Positions 26,000 to 38,922 of a stretch of DNA of 64,000 bases are shown piece by piece. Position 1 is the first letter of the stretch, and every line of letters starts with the position of its first letter. Position numbers and translations under genes: made by a program. Source of the stretch: Sinotaia quadrata (lineage: Eukaryota > Mollusca > Gastropoda > Architaenioglossa > Viviparidae); the NCBI GenBank assembly GCA_028829895.1, contig CM054182.1:56652879-56716878 (forward strand), in the 5' to 3' direction. Under the pieces are notes generated by a model, which saw only the letters and a list, made by a program, of their open reading frames with translations, did no database searches and was not told the origin of the DNA.

Positions 26000-27637
26000 T
26001 GGGTAGTAAAATATATATTCATATATATATTTTTTTAAACTTCCAATTTATTGTCAGCATATTACATATATTTTATTTCTGTGAACTCTGTATTTTATCT
26101 CTGTGAACTCTGCGTGTAAATACCATGTCTTTGATCTATTCATGCCGCATCTAAAGTAACGAGAATGACAGCTTTCGTTTGAGTGACTTCGACTCGGACA
26201 ATGAGGACGAGTTGAGATAGCGACGTTTTGAGGCTGATGTCATTGTACATTGCAGTAAATGCTACAAATCTATTCAAGCACCTGTATATAAACAAATCTC
26301 ATCCCTTATGCACATATTTAGGTTGAGTGCCTACTCCCAGTTAATGCAAAGGAAATGATTGTGAAGATTCTAAGAAAATTAGATAGTAAAATTTTGCAAA
26401 TTAAGTTAGCGTTAGTTAGTGATCCCCAGATAGATAGCATTGGCGCTCACAATAGCAATAATTACAAATAACAAGAATCCCTACTGTAATATTACGAAGA
26501 AATTTGTCATACTTACGATTTGGTTTATTCTTCTTGTCTGTGCGTTGTTTGTTTTTCTTGCCTTTCCAGTGGCTGTTTGTTTTGCTCGTGTGGACTTTTG
26601 TGTTCTGCATGAAGATCGTGGTTTTCCCATTTGCCAAAGAGGTTACTGTCAATTACAATCAGTCATTTATTAAGAATTTAATTCCAAAATAAATAGTTGA
26701 TTTGTGTAATTTCTGTACAAAATGGTGTCGGACGGAGATACAGAACGTCGGACTGATGGACACTCATTAGATAGATAGAACTATAGGTCGACAGACAGAC
26801 AAACATACAGACAGAGGTAATTGAGCGTTCAGGGCTGACAGATAGATTAGTGGATACATATATAAATTAAAAAAACACACGGAATTATTTTGTGGAATAG
26901 TTTGAGTCAACACCCTAATTAAAATATATAAATCGTTTAGCCCTAAGAGAGTTATTATCACATAAATAAAATTTTCAAAACCAACATTACACATTTCAGA
27001 TATTAGGGAAATAAGGCTTGAATCAAATGTCTTAGTTCATAAAATGTATTTTTATTGTCCTACCTGGAACCACCGAAGTCCAAAATAAAATAGAATGTAT
27101 ATTCTGCCTGCAGTCTACAGTAGAAAATATCTTTAAATTTCCCTCTCCTAGTTTCGTCTTTATATATGTTGGATTATGTCAGCAGGATTGATTGGCTATG
27201 TATAAATAACATTTGGGAATGCCCACTTTTACATGCTTGCAAAACAACGCACAAGGAACAGCAAATATTGAGTGTGACGCGGAAGAACCGCTGCAAGCTG
27301 GCCCATATTCACATTGGGGTTAAAGAGGTCGGGAAGAGTCACAAGAGGCGTAACTTGAGGCTAAGCCTAGTGACAAAAAAATGTAGGCGGATAGGCAGAG
27401 AAAATAACATCGACGACTATGAGATATGTAAGAATGTGTTTTTTAAAACCAGCTATCGAACAAGGGCGTGGACAGGAATCTATCTTTTTTCTTCGCCGTT
27501 CCCTTTTCCCCAAAAACCAAAACGAAAGAAGAGTTGGTATTAAAAAATGAAAGTTAAATTTTTGACTAAAATATTTTGATACATTTTCTTCATACAAAAC
27601 GGAAACTATTTTTGTCACTGTGTGTGCGTATGTGTGT
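26000..27637. other. Intergenic stretch with unassigned open frames
   Basis: A short acidic reading (NDSFRLSDFDSDNEDEL) ending at a stop lies at about 26163-26219. A 125-codon plus-strand open frame lies at 27166-27543; it is basic and Cys-containing, but I recognise no domain and its start is not supported. Overlapping open frames at 26416-26692 on both strands also lack motifs. Confidence 0.35.
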
Positions 27638-27649
27638 TTGTGTGTGTGA

Positions 27650-27722
<73 letters not shown>

Positions 27723-27740
27723 AGAGAGAGAGAGAGAGGT
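27638..27740. repeat. (GT)n-(GA)n microsatellite
   Basis: More than 30 GT units followed by about nine GA units. Confidence 0.95.
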
Positions 27741-28335
<595 letters not shown>

Positions 28336-28502
28336 TGTCTATAAGTGTCGTGTCTGCATGTTTCATGTCTACACATATGATGTATGCATATTTGGTATGT
28401 AACATTGACTGACAAACTAAATTAGACATACAAGTAGACGAAAAACAGATTCATGTAAAGATGAACATATGGACAGAACGACAAATAGACACACAAAGAT
28501 AG

Positions 28503-28550
28503 AAGGATGGATGGATGGATTATATTGAATTGGGATTGGCCACGCCAGGC

Positions 28551-28613
<63 letters not shown>

Positions 28614-28634
28614 CAGATAGATAGATAGACAGAC

Positions 28635-28673
<39 letters not shown>

Positions 28674-28678
28674 CAGGT
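28503..28678. repeat. GGAT and GATA/GACA compound microsatellite
   Basis: A short GGAT run is followed by a unique spacer and then alternating GATA and GACA blocks. Confidence 0.95.
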
Positions 28679-30322
28679 AGAATAAATCTATGTTGATGCA
28701 TGTCTACATATATCTTATAAATATACCTTTTTATCTGTTTGTCTGTCCTTCTGCTTCTATCATCTAATATCATCAGCTGCTTAGCATTAGACGGTTAATA
28801 AATATTTCCCGCCAAAACTGAAGTTTGTAGCACTTTTTCCTCCTAAAATAAAAGTTGTTTACTTTTGATTTCTGACATTGGGATTTTCCGAAAGTTGCGC
28901 GATTTTTCAGGAATATTTTTATAGCTGAATGTGAAGGTCGCTAACATGCTTGAAAGGAAAGGAGTGAATGGAATTATATAGCTCCAACCTGAAAAAGAGG
29001 GAATATTAGGCTTAAGATAAGATCATTTAGTTTTCCATTCATGAATTTTATATGCAAAACTACCCCCTCTCTTAGTTCACAATATATGTTGCCTAAAATT
29101 GAGTAATAGTAATATTGTTTGTTAATTATGGTATCAAATTATGATTTAGTGACTACTTTTTGCTTATCGTCTGCTTTCAATGTTTATTGACTTTGATAGC
29201 GGTGTTAAACATTATTAGAGACGTCATGCTTAAGACGTTTGTAGAAAATCTTACTTGAAGACAGCTGTAAAATATAAAATGTCATACTACATTAGGTCGT
29301 CGTGTTTTTATAACCGATTTACTGTCATTATGAAATGAAAGGTTAATATTAACATCACACATTACTAGCTGGTTGAGGCGCACTGTTTTTATGTAAAGAT
29401 CTTATCTACAGCAGGATGTCAATCATGATTAGGGTAGTTCCCAAGAGCAACCATAAAAATAATTAACAGTCGTTACGTTTTTGGTGGCACTGAATTTGAT
29501 GCTTTACTGCTCTGTAGCATCTGTTATTTGTAGCCTTGAACATAGTGTGTCGTTGTGGGAAATAGTGGCAGCCCGGTTTTCAAAGGTACTGTTGAAATTA
29601 TATGTTTCTTTTTGTCTGACATTTTGGTGAGAAACCATACAAGTTAGTGAATATTTTTCCTAAGTCCGTTTGTCTTTGATACAGTTGTCTCATTTTTTCC
29701 TGTGCACTTTACTTGTTTGTTTATATTTTATAAAAACTTCCAGTGGGATATGAATGCTATTTGTTGTCAGTACTGTGAGACAACTGTTCTTTTTAATTTC
29801 TGTTACTTGATAGTGCATGTTGCTAATATTAACTTGTTGTCAGTCTGAGACGAGATGAAATTTGCTTTACTCTAATTTTATTTATCTGTAGCAGTATAAA
29901 TAGTTTGAGACATCTGAATTTATCTAATTGTTATTTTGTTCAATTGCATTTGGGTGGTTTTTTAAAATCACTTTTCTGTAGTGAACATAAAATTATTCTT
30001 GATAAAAAAATGATGGTTGTAAAGCTATTCAAATGCAAATGCCTAGCATCCAAATTTTAGACTTTTGCCTTATCGACGAAAACGATTATATCCTTGTAGT
30101 GTGCACTGCATTGCATAGTCTATTGTTATTGGATTGCAAATATCTTTCGAATATATTATTTACCTTAATCTTATTGGTTGGACGTTTTTGTGCATTGATT
30201 ACTTATTTTCCTCTTCTTTTAACAAAATTGCGCTCAAATTTTGTACCATCTTCTTTATACCTCTTTGTAAACTTTCATACCTCTTTGTCTAAAACACGTT
30301 GAACACCAATAGTGAGAAAAAT

Positions 30323-30323
<1 letters not shown>
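28679..30323. other. Intergenic stretch, nothing recognised
   Basis: AT-rich. An 89-codon open frame at 30033-30302 is hydrophobic and T-rich, without motifs. Confidence 0.4.
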
Positions 30324-30582
<259 letters not shown>

Positions 30583-31417
30583 CTACAGTGCAAGTCAATG
30601 AAGTCACTTTGCATAATGGGTAATAGAAGGGAACGCTTGGGGTAAATATTCATACATCAGGACAGTTTTCTAATCCAAAATTATTTTCGCATGGCATCCA
30701 AACAAAAATGTTTAATTTATTTTCGCTATTAAAATACATTAACAATATAACTTACAGTAAAGTTCAGATGAGGACAGCAAAAGAGGGAACATAAAACTAC
30801 ATTCAATATCATTACTGAGAGGGAAAGAAAATGAAGAGAAAAGAGAGACTGCCTAGTTTATTTGTTATAAACCTGGAAAATTGTGCAGATTTCTGATGAC
30901 TGGTTTCTAAATGAAATTTACATCTTTCCGACATCAATGGAATCTTTAGTGCGCTGATTATTGTTTTCCTACTAAAAGGAACATTAAATTCTAACTAATT
31001 ATATTTCACTTTCAATTGCTAACACATTCATTTGCATCTTGCCAACATACATCTTGCGCTCAACTCGACACCTCTATAAACTCAGGAACATTTTGGGGAA
31101 TAGCAGAGCGCATACCATTTTCGGTTCTATGTTGACCAAACGTTAAGGAAAGAAAGTTGAAGTTATTGTTTAGCGGAATGTGTGATATTTTAGTGAGAAC
31201 GCATTCCCAAACTGTGGTTGAACTCAATGGAAATCACCTCTACTGGTCACTCACAAACAGGTTTAGTTCCAATCAGAACAATAGAAGCAAACACACGATT
31301 ATATTTATAGTCAGTCCACGCCGCTGCACGTACCTGTTGGCACAGTCCCGACCTTTTAAGACTTCAGTCAGTAAAAGGAGCAAAAGGTCAGGTATATATA
31401 TAGGACGGTTGAGTTTT
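30583..31417. other. Intergenic stretch, nothing recognised
   Basis: AT-rich with no supported gene. Confidence 0.4.
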
Positions 31418-31610
31418 CTGTAATTAGAAAATTCTTTAATTGTATATTTATATGTAAAAAATTCTTTTGTCGATTTTCCATGCTTAGAAAATCCCCTGAT
31501 TGCATTTTCCTGTTTAGGAACGTCTTTAGTCGTACTTTTCTGTGCAGAAGATTCTGAATTGTATTTTTTATTCATACTTAAGGACATTCATTGTATGTAT
31601 TTTTCTATGT
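31418..31610. repeat. Diverged tandem repeat of about 40-50 bp
   Basis: Four or five imperfect copies share TTAGAAAAT-CT or TTAGGAACGTCT followed by TTTA-TTGTA-TTT. The copies have drifted strongly. A minus-strand 104-codon open frame runs through them (KEF and KSTK-type repeats), but I do not treat it as a gene. Confidence 0.55.
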
Positions 31611-31661
31611 TGTTCTATGTGTCTGAACCTAGTCAGAGGCACACAAGTGTGTGACCATGTC

Positions 31662-31693
31662 CGAGAGAGAGAGAAAGAGAGAGAGTGTGTGTG
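31662..31693. repeat. Short GA/GT microsatellite
   Basis: GAGA units with an AAAG interruption are followed by GTGTGTG. Confidence 0.85.
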
Positions 31694-32350
31694 AAGAGGT
31701 TTAATTAATTATCTCTATCAAATATTCATACATGTGTCATATATTCTTCCGCAGTGCTTGTAAGCCTTCTTCTCTTCTATATTCCTTTATCATCTTTGTT
31801 TTTTCATTCTATGACTGCCTGAGACTGCCTGATAAATTTATTCATCATCAAATATTAATTTTCTCTTCCTCCTCATCTGCACTACTACCACAATCACGTC
31901 ACACTTGTCAGGTGTAGCATTATCTCTGGAAAACTGTGCTTTTCTCAGTACAATCATCGTGCTGTGTGTCCGTCCATTCACATGCCGAGTCAAGGGTTGT
32001 CCAAGCAGCTCACGCATGGGAGAGAACTCAACCGTCATCATGTCATTATGGAAGGTGAAAAGAATCCAATTTATAACCTTCGAAAACTGTCTTAAATTGA
32101 AATTGAAATATTGTATACTAGATATTATTTATAAAAGATGGTGATTTATCACAATCTTTCTTAACTTGCAAATTTGAAGGCAAACATATTTTAGGTAAAG
32201 GTTGACAAAGATAAACAGGAAGTAGAGTGGGGTGGGGAACATGACGAACAAGGGGGTCAACATCCATGCGTGAAAAAGTAAAGCGTATGAATATTGATGT
32301 TCAGAGCAAAGACCGGAAATACATCTAGAACTTCGTAAAATAGTTGAATA
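31694..32350. other. Intergenic stretch, nothing firm
   Basis: The segment at 31880-32060 is less AT-rich than its surroundings and has overlapping open frames on both strands, but no recognisable domain. Confidence 0.35.
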
Positions 32351-32430
32351 GAGATTACTAGCGCCCTCGAGTGCAGATAATTTATCTCGTTGTAAAATAA
32401 TTGAATGCATATTACTAGCGCCCTCGAGTA
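32351..32430. repeat. Short duplication with GCGCCCTCGAGT
   Basis: The phrase ATTACTAGCGCCCTCGAGT occurs twice about 60 bp apart, each preceded by TAATTGAATGCAT- or TAGTTGAATAGAG-like sequence. Confidence 0.7.
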
Positions 32431-32640
32431 AGAACTGCAACATTCATTTCGGCATGGTTGTACATGTCATATTTGTGCCACAAGTGATTTGTTTATTAAC
32501 AGTAATAAAGCAAAACACACAAGTTTGTCATTTGAGATGCAGATCTATGCTAGTGCAATTGAAAAACGATGCATGTAGCTTTCCTTGGATAAATCTTACT
32601 GCATGTACATCCCATCCCCCCTTCAGTTTGATATACAGTT

Positions 32641-32820
32641 ATTACAGAAAATGCTGGCTCCCCGGGTATTACAGAAAATGCTGGCTTCCCGGGTATTACA
32701 GAAAATGCTAGCTTCCCGGGTATTACAGAAAATGCTGGCTTCCCGGGTATTACAGAAAATGCTGGCTTCCCGGGTATTACAGAAAATGCTGGCTTCCCGG
32801 GTAATACAGAAAGTACTGGT
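32641..32820. repeat. 27-bp minisatellite, six full copies plus one partial
   Basis: The unit joins ATTACAGAAAATGCTGGCTT to CCCGGGT and recurs every 27 bp at 32641, 32668, 32695, 32722, 32749, 32776 and 32803. The copies are almost identical. Because 27 is divisible by three, two forward frames stay open and look like nine-residue protein repeats. Confidence 0.95.
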
Positions 32821-34617
32821 TTGAAATCAGAAGTGGAGGAATTTTAGAGATTCTACCATTAATATACTGTCTTCATGAAAGCATACAGTAAAGAAATTAT
32901 AGTTCCCATAAATAAGTCGATGGATTGTACTTTGCCACCAGAGAGTAAATGTCTTGTGATTTTGGTTCTGGATTTCCTGACTGAATTATACAGAGGAACG
33001 AAGGTTCCAAAGCGTCTTGAACACGGTTAGATTTGCACTCTCAAAAATCAGTTTTGTTATGGGGATTCGAACACAATCGAATCATACTCTCTGGTGTACA
33101 ACTTGTTGAAAGGCGTGTACCTGGAATGTCCGCCAAGCATTATGCATACCCTAGCCACTGGGATTGCGTTAAGTGCTTTATTCCTAAGTATACAGAAAAG
33201 TGTATGAAAATGTTCAACTACTTCCATGCTGCTTACACAAAAATAAATTGTTAGGATTGCAGATGGCACTGAAATGTCAGTTTTTTCATTGCCTTAAATT
33301 TCGTGATATTGCATTGAGAATTTAAAGCTATAACGAGTTACTAAAAGTCTAAATCAACCCACGCTTGGTGCAAAATATCCCTGTTTTGTGAGTGAGTGAT
33401 AAAAGCTTTGTGTCTACGACTGTTTGGCAGAATACGTAAATCGGACTGACGTATTTGTACGGATGATTCTTTGTCCATAAAGCTGGTAAAAGCATTTAGT
33501 CGGAGTCAGATCAGACATTACTGTTAGATGGATCAAACTGCACTCTCTTCTACTGGTTCTGACGATTTCATTTCTAAGCTCCTATTATTAAATCAGCATC
33601 TAAGAAAGGCATTTCAGTTGGTGACCTTCTTTCAACGACCGGATGAGATTCATTATGAACATTAATTTTTCTAAATTTTAGAAGAGATTCGACAGCATGC
33701 ATCAACTCGAAGTTAGAAGTGTGTCCCTACAAGCAAATTAAAGTACTCGTTCTGTAAATATCATTAAGTTTGCAATTATTAAATCTTGCGTAAGACTTTC
33801 AAGTCGTCTTGAATACAGTTGAAAGGAAGAAGAAGAACTTAAATGAAAACGAGACTTGCATCTGAGTACGAAATTCCTCCTTCTCAATATATCAACCGTA
33901 CACATACGCCCACAGTTTATATAACTACTTACGCTATGATTACTCTGTTAGTAAGCAAGAACGTGATTAGAACAAGTGTGATCTCGACTGAGCACAGATG
34001 ATGTGTGAAGTGAAACTTGCTTTTAACTTGAACTTCGCATGCAAAATCTCGTTTTATCATAAGGTTTCTTTCTTAATGGGAAATTAAGTTCTTCCTATAA
34101 ATAGTAGGTCTTTCTGTTCGCAGGTGAGGGATATATATGTGCTATTTTGGTTTTCACACGCCCGCACACACACACGCACATTTTTATAGTCCAGTATTAA
34201 TATCACAAAATACACAAAGAATTTACAACAATGCGCGGCAATCTTTTTAATAATTCGAAATGTTTTTGTTTAATGTTCAACGTAATCCCTTTTAGATTTG
34301 AGATTTTAAATAGAGAGTTTAACTCTAAAAGCATTTCATGAAAACTCCTTATTCAAAATATAATTATAATGAAATAGTTGTATAAAACAATTAAAGTGGA
34401 GAGTTGACACTGTTGATACAACAGTATAAAATCTTACTAGCGCAGCACTAGTAACAATTTTTAATTATGTATATAATGCTTTTCGTTGGCTTTTTACATT
34501 TTGTGAACATTTTAGCCAATTATATTGGACACCCAACATTTGCTTTTTCTATTAAGGTCAAATTTTTGCTTAGACAAAATTTATTTTTTCATTAACTTTT
34601 TTGTGTTTGTTTCCTAG
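32821..34617. other. Intergenic or 5' intron of the B-box gene
   Basis: AT-rich. No RING finger or other exon was recognised upstream of the B-box exon, and a 73-codon open frame at 33033-33254 has no motif. If the downstream gene is intact, a start exon must lie here or further left. Confidence 0.35.
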
Positions 34618-35004
34618 ACCAAATACCTGACCCAATTTTGGGGACTCACGATCCTTTATGCAATTTGTGTGAATATGGCGACCAGCAGAAAGCAAGCTAT
34701 GCATGCGAGGAATGTGAGATGAAATTTTGCACATGTCGTCGTTATCATGACTCAGTGGCTGGATCACGTGGTCACCATGTGCGTCCAATCCACCCTGACA
34801 AGCTCCAAGTCTCCAAGCCCTCCAAACAAAGATGTTGTCCCTACCATCCAGCTGTAATGCTTTCACTGCCGCCAGTGTGACGTAGTTATTTGCTCGCATT
34901 GTAAACTGACGTCACACGAAGGTCACGTCACGGAAGGCAAAATGGCTGCCTCCATACGGGCGAAGGGTGAACTTGTTGGTTTAATGTCTAAGGGAACAGA
35001 ACAG
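34618..35004 (+). pseudogene. TRIM-like double B-box exon with one frameshift
   Basis: The acceptor TTGTTTCCTAG ends at 34617 and the donor CAG|GTAAGC is at 35004/35005, with phase 2 bases in and phase 0 out. The first B-box has CNLC, CEEC, FCTC and then YHDSVAGSRGHH. A linker PDKLQVSKPSKQ leads to the second box, CPYHPAVML, where the frame breaks at about 34860. The following frame continues perfectly as FHCRQCDVVICSHCKLTSHE, then GHVTEGKMAASIRAKGEL. Left uncorrected, the first frame ends at TGA 34878-34880. B-boxes are zinc-binding modules of TRIM proteins, usually followed by a coiled coil. The clean splice sites and otherwise open frames suggest a very recent lesion or a sequencing error. 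The decayed relative is at 5585-5975. Confidence 0.7.
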
Positions 35005-38000
35005 GTAAGCGTGAAAATTGTAGTAAAACATAAATCACTTGGGAGATTTCACTCTGACTCTCTTTCTATCTCGCTCATTCTCTCAGTACGCATACACACA
35101 CACTCACACCATCTTTAAGGGTTGTATACAGCTAGAAAGGTGTATTGATACATCTCACTACGAAGATTCTTGGAAACTTTGTAAAATGTAGTTAATTATC
35201 TCCTGCCTTTCGTATCCAGATTCTAATATAATAGTAAAATAATAATAATAATAGTTACTTAATAAATCTCTTGGCAATAATTAATCATACAATTCACTAC
35301 AGGGTCTTATTTTTCTTTTAAAAAAACTACTTAAACATTTTAGAAAATTATAGAAAATGCAACTAAACAAAATGTTGGATCCACAAGCAAAATGGCAATA
35401 TGTTAACAAATAAATGTATTTACTTGAAAGAAAAACATAAATAAAATGGATTTGTGAGAGTAGTGTTTGAATAAGAAATGACTGAAAAGATCAAGTACTA
35501 TCTTTAGTGATGAAGACAATGTGATTTAGAATCCTCTGAAAACTGTCATTTTCTGTTTTGATCTCATTTCAAAACGCAGCACATTTCTGGTAGACAGACC
35601 CTTCTTGAGAAACAAACAATGTGTGTGTGTGTGTGTGTGTGCCTGCGCGTGTCTGTGTGTGTGTGTGTGCCTGCGCGTGTCTGTGTGTGTGTGTTTGGGG
35701 AAGGGGAGGGGCGTTAGTATTCAGTTTTGAACTTCAACACTTCGTTTTTTGCAAAGGGAAGCAGATTGTGTAACATAAGACACTCAGGCAAAGTTTACTT
35801 TGGGAAACATACCTTCTCAACTTTATAGTTTCCAAATCACAGGCAATTAAATATCAGTGAAATCTTAATCCCTACTCTAGTCCTTACCTGAAACCTATCT
35901 GTCATTAATATGAAAATCACTATCATTAATACCTTAATGTCTCGATCATGAAACCGGTTAAAGCCAAACCGTTTTCGGTAATTTTGTATGCAACTATCGA
36001 CATTACGGGAGAGGTTGTTAAATAATTCCTGCCAGAGGTTACCTTGACAATATTTTCGCAAATGAAAGTACCCGGCGACATAAGTTGAAAGCAGGAAGTG
36101 ATTTGGCCTGGACATTTTTTTAAAACTGAAATGGGGTGTCACAAAGAGTGTCATGTGAAACTGTACCATTTTAGAACTATTGTGTCATATCTCGTCGACG
36201 AATGAGATTCGTAGATACATAAAATATTCTAGTCACGAAAATCTTTGAAATTTCAGGTAGATACCACAGAAGGGTATGGTACGGAATGGTGGAATGGGTG
36301 GGGGAATTAATAAGCATATGAGCAATCATTTGACATAACACTATTCTTAGTATTAAAATTAACATACACCTTGCATTTTCAAGCTTTTACAAAAAAATGA
36401 AAAACGCTTTTTAATCGATATCTTAATGAAACTGAAAGTAACAATTTAAAAACAAATAAAGGAAACCTGGAGACAGACAATAAAAAGATGCATACAGAAA
36501 ATAGTCTCTCTTTGTAAAAGATAAATGTGTATAAACAAGTCCACCGTAAAAATAAAAAACTTATCTTGTTGCTTTCTTTACTTTCACTGCAGTCATTGTA
36601 CATGATTTTGTAACTTTCTGAAGTTACTTCACGTTGGCAGGATTTTATTATGTACTTTGCAATCTGTGGCAAATGTGTTATGGTTTTCTGTAAATGGGTA
36701 AATTTAATTTTCTTATAAATTTTTAAAAAATTATTAAATTATTAAATACAGAGATCAGATTTTGAATGTGTGATAATTAGACTATTAAATAATCATACAT
36801 TCGTTGTAATGATGACAGATTAGAATAATTAATGATGATTTACGATGACGAAGAGATATAGTTAAATGATATATTGATATTGATAAATGAAGGTATTGTT
36901 GGTTGTCTTTAATAAATGTGAAAGTTGGGAGTTGGGAATGGGGGTTAGCATTTAAAACAATGACATTGGTGATTTATTGTCAGAGAAATGTTATTGTAAA
37001 TCTATTTTTTTCTCTTTAAGAAAGAAAGTCAGAAAATAATATTCATTTGCATAATTTATAAATTTGAGAATTTCTATAAACTGCTTTATTTTCCTTCTAA
37101 AATTTATTGTAAAATTTCGTTTCAGTTGACAGAACATGGCAAGACGAAGAGAACAAAAGGACCCCGATCAAATGATGAAATATTTTGTAATTATAATATC
37201 AGTCATATATTTCTGGATTTTTTTTATAGATCTTTCCTAATTCTTATTATCAAAGTTTTATTTCAAATTTTAAAAATGAAATTATTTTATGCAACTGTAA
37301 ATATTTTTACTCAAAACATAAATACTATATCCAACAAACCATTCCAACACATACACGCACACACACAGAACCATGTTTAGCTTGTCAACATCCTCTAAAT
37401 GAAGATATTTAGGAAAGGTACTGCTATCCGTTTCTCCTTTGCATGTACACTATCCAATATAAAATGTCCTATTTCTAATAAATTTATTGAAGACAATGAA
37501 CAAGAGCATTACCAGTACAGATATTTTTGTAGTGTGCAATTCAAACACTTTAAACAAGGGTACGTGACTTTCCTGATGAGACAGCAAGGAGATATGATTT
37601 GCATACGTCGATGGAAAATGATTATGGCAATCTGGGTTTCCCAACTAACTATTGAAACTAACAGCTTCACAGACACAGGATAGATTAGATCAGTTATTGA
37701 AGTAAGACAGAGATAGAATAGTTACATGACCCTAATTGAAGTCCTAAGAGATAGAAACTGTTGCAAAGATAGGTAGATATATAGATAGATATAACACAGT
37801 CGTTCTGGTAACTTCAAAATGAACACACTTTGGCGTAATGAACTCGATTATATAAAAATGAATAGCTAACACAAACGGTTGCTTAACTAAGAGGACTGGT
37901 GGCTGGAAGAGCTGTCCTAGTCAATATAAGAGTGTTCTAAGGACAGGAGTGACAAATACATTTTCAATCTCCTTCCTTATATCTTCAGTTAGTAACTCAA

Positions 38001-38541
38001 AATCTGAGTGGGCTAGGTTTATATATACATATATATATCAAATGAAGTGTGGTCCATTATTTTCATCAATCATCATAACATCACAGTAATTTCCCTGCAG
38101 ATATGGCATGGTTTCTTTATCTCGGAACTGAATGTATCCAAAACCCCAAGACAATGAAAATTTGTCAAAGATTCCCACTTGTGTAGACTGTAGAATGAAT
38201 TATTATCCCTATGTCATGACAGTTCCAGCCCCGTTTAGATATTTTGATGACACTAACGATTGCTAAACATTTCTGGTTCATCTGTTGTTCTGTAGTACTA
38301 CGTACTATTCAGTATTACAACTCGCATTACTTCCTGACATAAACTAAATAAATATTATTTTAATATGGAATCACTGTCGTGTAGAGTTCTTTTAAAAGAA
38401 ATAAAATGTGGGTTTTGCTTAATTTAATTTTAGCAATTAACCGTTCCCAAACAAATAAAAATTTGTGGTTTAGATTATCTTACATTCTTAATGTCACTTT
38501 AATGATGAACACAAGTATGTTCATTTCTCGTTTTGTCTTAG
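35005..38541 (+). other. Putative intron(s) between the B-box exon and the YIG-like exon
   Basis: It contains a GT-rich array (35621-35694) and no recognised coiled-coil exon. A possible acceptor (TTTCGTTTCAG, ending 37125) precedes a short basic open stretch with TEHGKTKRTKGPRSNDE. Its nearest donor would leave a phase that does not match the phase-0 exon at 38542, so I do not call it an exon. A 94-codon open frame at 37399-37683 is unassigned. Confidence 0.35.
35621..35694. repeat. Interrupted GT microsatellite
   Basis: GT runs are interrupted twice by GCCTGCGCGTGTCT, so the larger unit itself is duplicated. Confidence 0.9.
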
Positions 38542-38922
38542 GACCGTCTTGACTTAAGTGAGAGACAGACGCCGAGAGGAGCTTCAGTGCGCTCGCCTCA
38601 TGACACACCACATATGGTCAGAGCCCCCCAAAACATTCACTACGTGCAGTCAGTCGACATTCTCAAGGACATCGTGCAACATCCGGGAGCTCATCGTGTC
38701 GGGGTCACCAACAACCCGGCCCGTCGTAAATACCAGTACGACCAAGAAGATGTGTCGAATAAAGACAAAACGATGTACTATACACGCACAAACAATAAAA
38801 AGAAAACAGAAAATGACTTGCTAGAAACTGGCAGACATTTTGGAACCCTTCCCCTAAATATACAGCAACGTAGCAATGCTCAGAGGAAACCTGGTTATGC
38901 ATACGTCCTGCATGACGAATAA
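38542..38922 (+). CDS. Last exon encoding a YIG-like C-terminal domain, copy 1
   Basis: The acceptor TCTCGTTTTGTCTTAG is followed by GAC CGT CTT GAC. The codon overlapping the acceptor is TAG in this frame, so the exon must be entered by splicing. It encodes 126 residues in phase 0, ending GAC GAA TAA. Landmarks are YVQSVDILKDIV, HRVGVTNNPARRKYQY, KTMYYTRTNN, Glu in KKTENDLLE, Asn in LPLNIQQRSNAQRK and a terminal GYAYVLHDE. The order matches the minus-strand exons at 14.5 and 23.5 kb. Codon use and base composition look more gene-like than the flanks. The B-box exon at 34618-35004 ends in phase 0 on the same strand and could join directly. Function unknown; resemblance to GIY-YIG nucleases is by motif only. 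Confidence 0.65.
   Translation, partial: DRLDLSERQTPRGASVRSPHDTPHMVRAPQNIHYVQSVDILKDIVQHPGAHRVGVTNNPARRKYQYDQEDVSNKDKTMYYTRTNNKKKTENDLLETGRHFGTLPLNIQQRSNAQRKPGYAYVLHDE

Noticed and set aside
27166..27543. 125-codon basic open frame
   Set aside because: Long for chance and mentioned in the annotation, but no domain, no convincing start or splice sites, and a competing open frame on the other strand.
31830..32060. Possible additional B-box fragment with scattered Cys and His
   Set aside because: Cys/His spacing does not fit either B-box type and there is no match to the two local B-box loci.
32454..32824. Nine-residue protein repeats in two overlapping frames
   Set aside because: Produced by the 27-bp minisatellite, whose length is a multiple of three.
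34570..34899. 109-codon minus-strand open frame
   Set aside because: Shadow of the B-box exon; the plus-strand zinc-ligand pattern and splice sites explain the region.
37126..37190. Internal exon of the B-box/YIG-like gene after TTTCGTTTCAG
   Set aside because: The only nearby GT donor leaves a phase incompatible with the phase-0 exon at 38542, and the peptide does not resemble a TRIM coiled coil.
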